Part shown: piece by piece, positions 5,178-6,425 of the stretch
How positions within the stretch are numbered: position 1 is the stretch's first letter
Layout: every line of letters starts with the position of its first letter
Origin: Lentzea aerocolonigenes
GTDB taxonomy: Bacteria; Actinomycetota; Actinomycetes; Mycobacteriales; Pseudonocardiaceae
Length of the DNA: 6,425 nt
Reading direction: 5' to 3'
Assembly (NCBI RefSeq): GCF_000955955.1
Contig: NZ_JYJG01000577.1
Location: forward strand, 1-6,425
Program-made: the position numbers and the translations under genes
The notes under the pieces: generated by a model
Told to the model about the DNA's origin: nothing
What the model saw: the letters and a program-made list of their open reading frames with translations, nothing else
Databases searched by the model: none

Positions 5178-5873
5178 TCAGCAGGACAGGTTGCTGCCCG
5201 CGGAGACTCCGAAGACGGCGACGAACTCCTGGTACTTCGCGACCCGGCTCTGCACCTGGGCGGGGTTGCCGCCGTTGCACTCCTTGGCGCCGTTGATGCT
5301 GCGGATCGTCTCGCCGAAGCCGCGTGAGTCGACCATGGCGTTGTGCGGGGTCATGGTGCCCGGCCCGGTCTGGGTGTTCCAGTACCAGAGCGCGGTCTTC
5401 CAAGCCGTCGTCGCGTTGGTGGCGACGAGGTTCGGGTTGTTCAGCAGATCCTGGCCGATGTAGTCGCCCGCGGCCTTGTAGTTGAAGTTCCACGACAGCT
5501 GGATCGGGCCGCGGCCGTAGTAGGCGGACTGTCCGGCCGGACAGCCGTAGGACTGGCTCCAGTCGCAGTAGGTCCAGTAGACGGACGTGTCCTGCTCCAC
5601 GATGTGGACGAGGCCGCCGCTCTCGTGGTGGACGTTGGCGAGGAACGCGGCGAGCTCCTGCTTTTTCACCGTGTCGCTGCCGGTGTTCGCGAACGCTCCG
5701 AACGCGCTCATCGCGGACGTGAGGCCGCTGTAGGTGTAGAAGCTGTTCCTGCTCGGGAACATCTGGTCGAACTGGGCCTGGGTCAGCACGAACTGCGCGG
5801 CCGATGCCGGCTGGACGAACGTGAGCACGCCCAGCAGGGCGACGACCAGTGTCACGAGACGGCTTCTTGCCAT
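5178..5873 (-). CDS. Secreted single-domain GH19 chitinase, divergent cleft
   Basis: This 231-residue secreted chitinase has a signal peptide (1-26, Arg3/Arg5, ending ASAA) and one GH19 domain with no binding module. Glu84 in HHESGG and Glu93 in HIVEQD are the two catalytic residues, correctly spaced. YYGRGPIQLSWNFNY is intact. The stretch after the second glutamate (QDTSVYWTYCDWSQ) differs from the INxNxxxCDES of the two sister enzymes and is one residue longer and more aromatic, so substrate subsites may differ. The frame is open to 5930, but ATG 5873 is chosen because GGAG lies 9 bases upstream and the signal peptide starts there. Leader and operator match those of the other two genes. The enzyme ends in GSNLSC, like its sisters (GNNLSC, GGNLSC). 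Confidence 0.95.
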   Translation of the reverse strand: MARSRLVTLVVALLGVLTFVQPASAAQFVLTQAQFDQMFPSRNSFYTYSGLTSAMSAFGAFANTGSDTVKKQELAAFLANVHHESGGLVHIVEQDTSVYWTYCDWSQSYGCPAGQSAYYGRGPIQLSWNFNYKAAGDYIGQDLLNNPNLVATNATTAWKTALWYWNTQTGPGTMTPHNAMVDSRGFGETIRSINGAKECNGGNPAQVQSRVAKYQEFVAVFGVSAGSNLSC

Positions 5874-5957
5874 GACGACCAACTCCTCTTGAGCCTCGCG
5901 CGCCCACGTTGCGGTTGCGCAGGGCACCAAAGCATCGGAGGAGTCGGTCGTGGAACC

Positions 5958-5973
5958 TTTGGTCTATACCATT
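5958..5973. promoter_or_regulatory. dre-like operator of the third chitinase
   Basis: TTTGGTCTATACCATT matches the recalled dre consensus at 12 of 16 positions and contains TGGTCTATACCA. It lies 84 bases before the ATG at 5873. Its last two bases fall within the TAA stop codon (5972-5974) of the upstream VOC gene. No terminator separates that gene from the operator. Confidence 0.68.
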
Positions 5974-6355
5974 AGGCTCCTGAGCCGTACGGCCTGGTGA
6001 TGATCTCCAGCGCGTGACCGTCCGGGTCGTCCCAGTAGACGCCGCGACCGCCGTCGTTGTGGTTGATCTCCTTGTGCCGGCTGCGGTACGGGTCCGCCCA
6101 GTAGTCGAGGCCGCGCTCCTGGATGCGGCCGAAGATCTGGTCGAACTCGTCCTCGGTCACCAGGAAGGCGTAGTGCTGGCTGTGGATCGGGCCGTTGCTG
6201 GTCATGTAGTCGAGCGAGACCCCGTTCGCGACCTCGACGACGAGGAACGGGCCGAAGCGGACCGGGTCCGGCAGGTCGAAGAGCTCGGTGAGGAAGCGGG
6301 CCGAGCGCTCCTGGTCGGTGGCGTGGACGATGGTGTGGTTGAGCTGTACGGGCAT
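5972..6355 (-). CDS. VOC / glyoxalase-fold metalloprotein
   Basis: This 127-residue cytoplasmic protein belongs to the vicinal oxygen chelate superfamily (glyoxalase, bleomycin resistance, dioxygenase fold), with two beta-alpha-beta-beta-beta halves. Candidate metal ligands are His7 (LNHTIV), His61 (QHYAFLV) and Glu117 (HALEIIT). GVYWDDPDGHALEIITRPYG (106-125) is the characteristic C-terminal half. The substrate cannot be read; many such actinobacterial proteins are annotated only as VOC family. The ATG at 6353-6355 is the only reasonable start, but its AGGAGG (6357-6362) is separated by a single base. A GGAG further upstream is 12 bases away, so translation initiation may be inefficient or unusual. 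The stop overlaps the chitinase operator, so read-through into the chitinase array is possible. No functional link with chitin is evident. Confidence 0.88.
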   Translation of the reverse strand: MPVQLNHTIVHATDQERSARFLTELFDLPDPVRFGPFLVVEVANGVSLDYMTSNGPIHSQHYAFLVTEDEFDQIFGRIQERGLDYWADPYRSRHKEINHNDGGRGVYWDDPDGHALEIITRPYGSGA

Positions 6356-6425
6356 ACCTCCTGCTTACTCCGGTGTCAGGGAGTTGTCAGCGCGACCGGT
6401 GATGATCCCCCGCATGAAGAGAGGG

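Noticed and set aside
6402..6425. Possible start of a plus-strand gene at the window edge (ATG at 6402 or 6414, same frame)
   Set aside because: Only four to eight codons are visible and no ribosome binding site precedes either ATG, so it cannot be supported as a gene.

Overview
The window is high-GC DNA from an actinobacterium. A mycoredoxin of the mycothiol-dependent type, G+C-ending codons and DasR-like (dre) operators in front of chitinase genes all point that way. A Pseudonocardiales-type genus such as Lentzea or Saccharothrix is a guess. I see eight complete genes. Six of them encode proteins with export signals, one of which is weak, so this looks like a secretome locus for breaking down chitin or fungal wall material. 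There are no tRNA or rRNA genes, CRISPR arrays or insertion sequences.

Layout. On the left, two minus-strand paralogues of the secreted DUF4360 family (77-718 and 776-1399) lie head to tail. The downstream one is followed by a strong hairpin (16-50). A regulatory region of about 300 bases (1400-1705) holds a 25-base imperfect palindrome, 11-base-phased direct repeats and a plausible promoter for the plus-strand gene. That gene (1706-2812) encodes a secreted DUF2341 plus LamG-type protein. It is followed on the same strand by a mycoredoxin gene (2895-3140). A perfect 17-bp hairpin (3143-3180) separates the mycoredoxin from the convergent chitinase block.

The right half is a head-to-tail array of three minus-strand GH19 chitinase genes (3186-4262, 4375-5061, 5178-5873), followed by a minus-strand VOC/glyoxalase-fold gene (5972-6355). 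The first chitinase carries two nearly identical chitin-binding modules and glycine linkers; the other two are single-domain secreted enzymes. All three keep the two catalytic glutamates.

The most notable pattern is regulatory. Each chitinase has its own GGTCTA(G/T)ACC operator at almost the same distance (82-84 bases) from its start codon, followed by a GCGCGC-containing leader and a GGAGT(T/G)GGT ribosome binding site. Promoter, operator and gene therefore appear to have been duplicated together as a module. The CBM-bearing gene has a second, better operator. Matching the three leaders also indicates that this gene starts at a TTG codon (4262).

Working model (inference): a DasR-type regulator sensing amino-sugar phosphates controls the three chitinases together. 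The CBM enzyme would bind and attack crystalline chitin while the small enzymes act on accessible chains. The DUF4360 and LamG proteins are secreted neighbours of unknown role. I found no clear evidence of a wholly new system. The duplicated operator-chitinase modules and the DUF4360 pair are the best leads.
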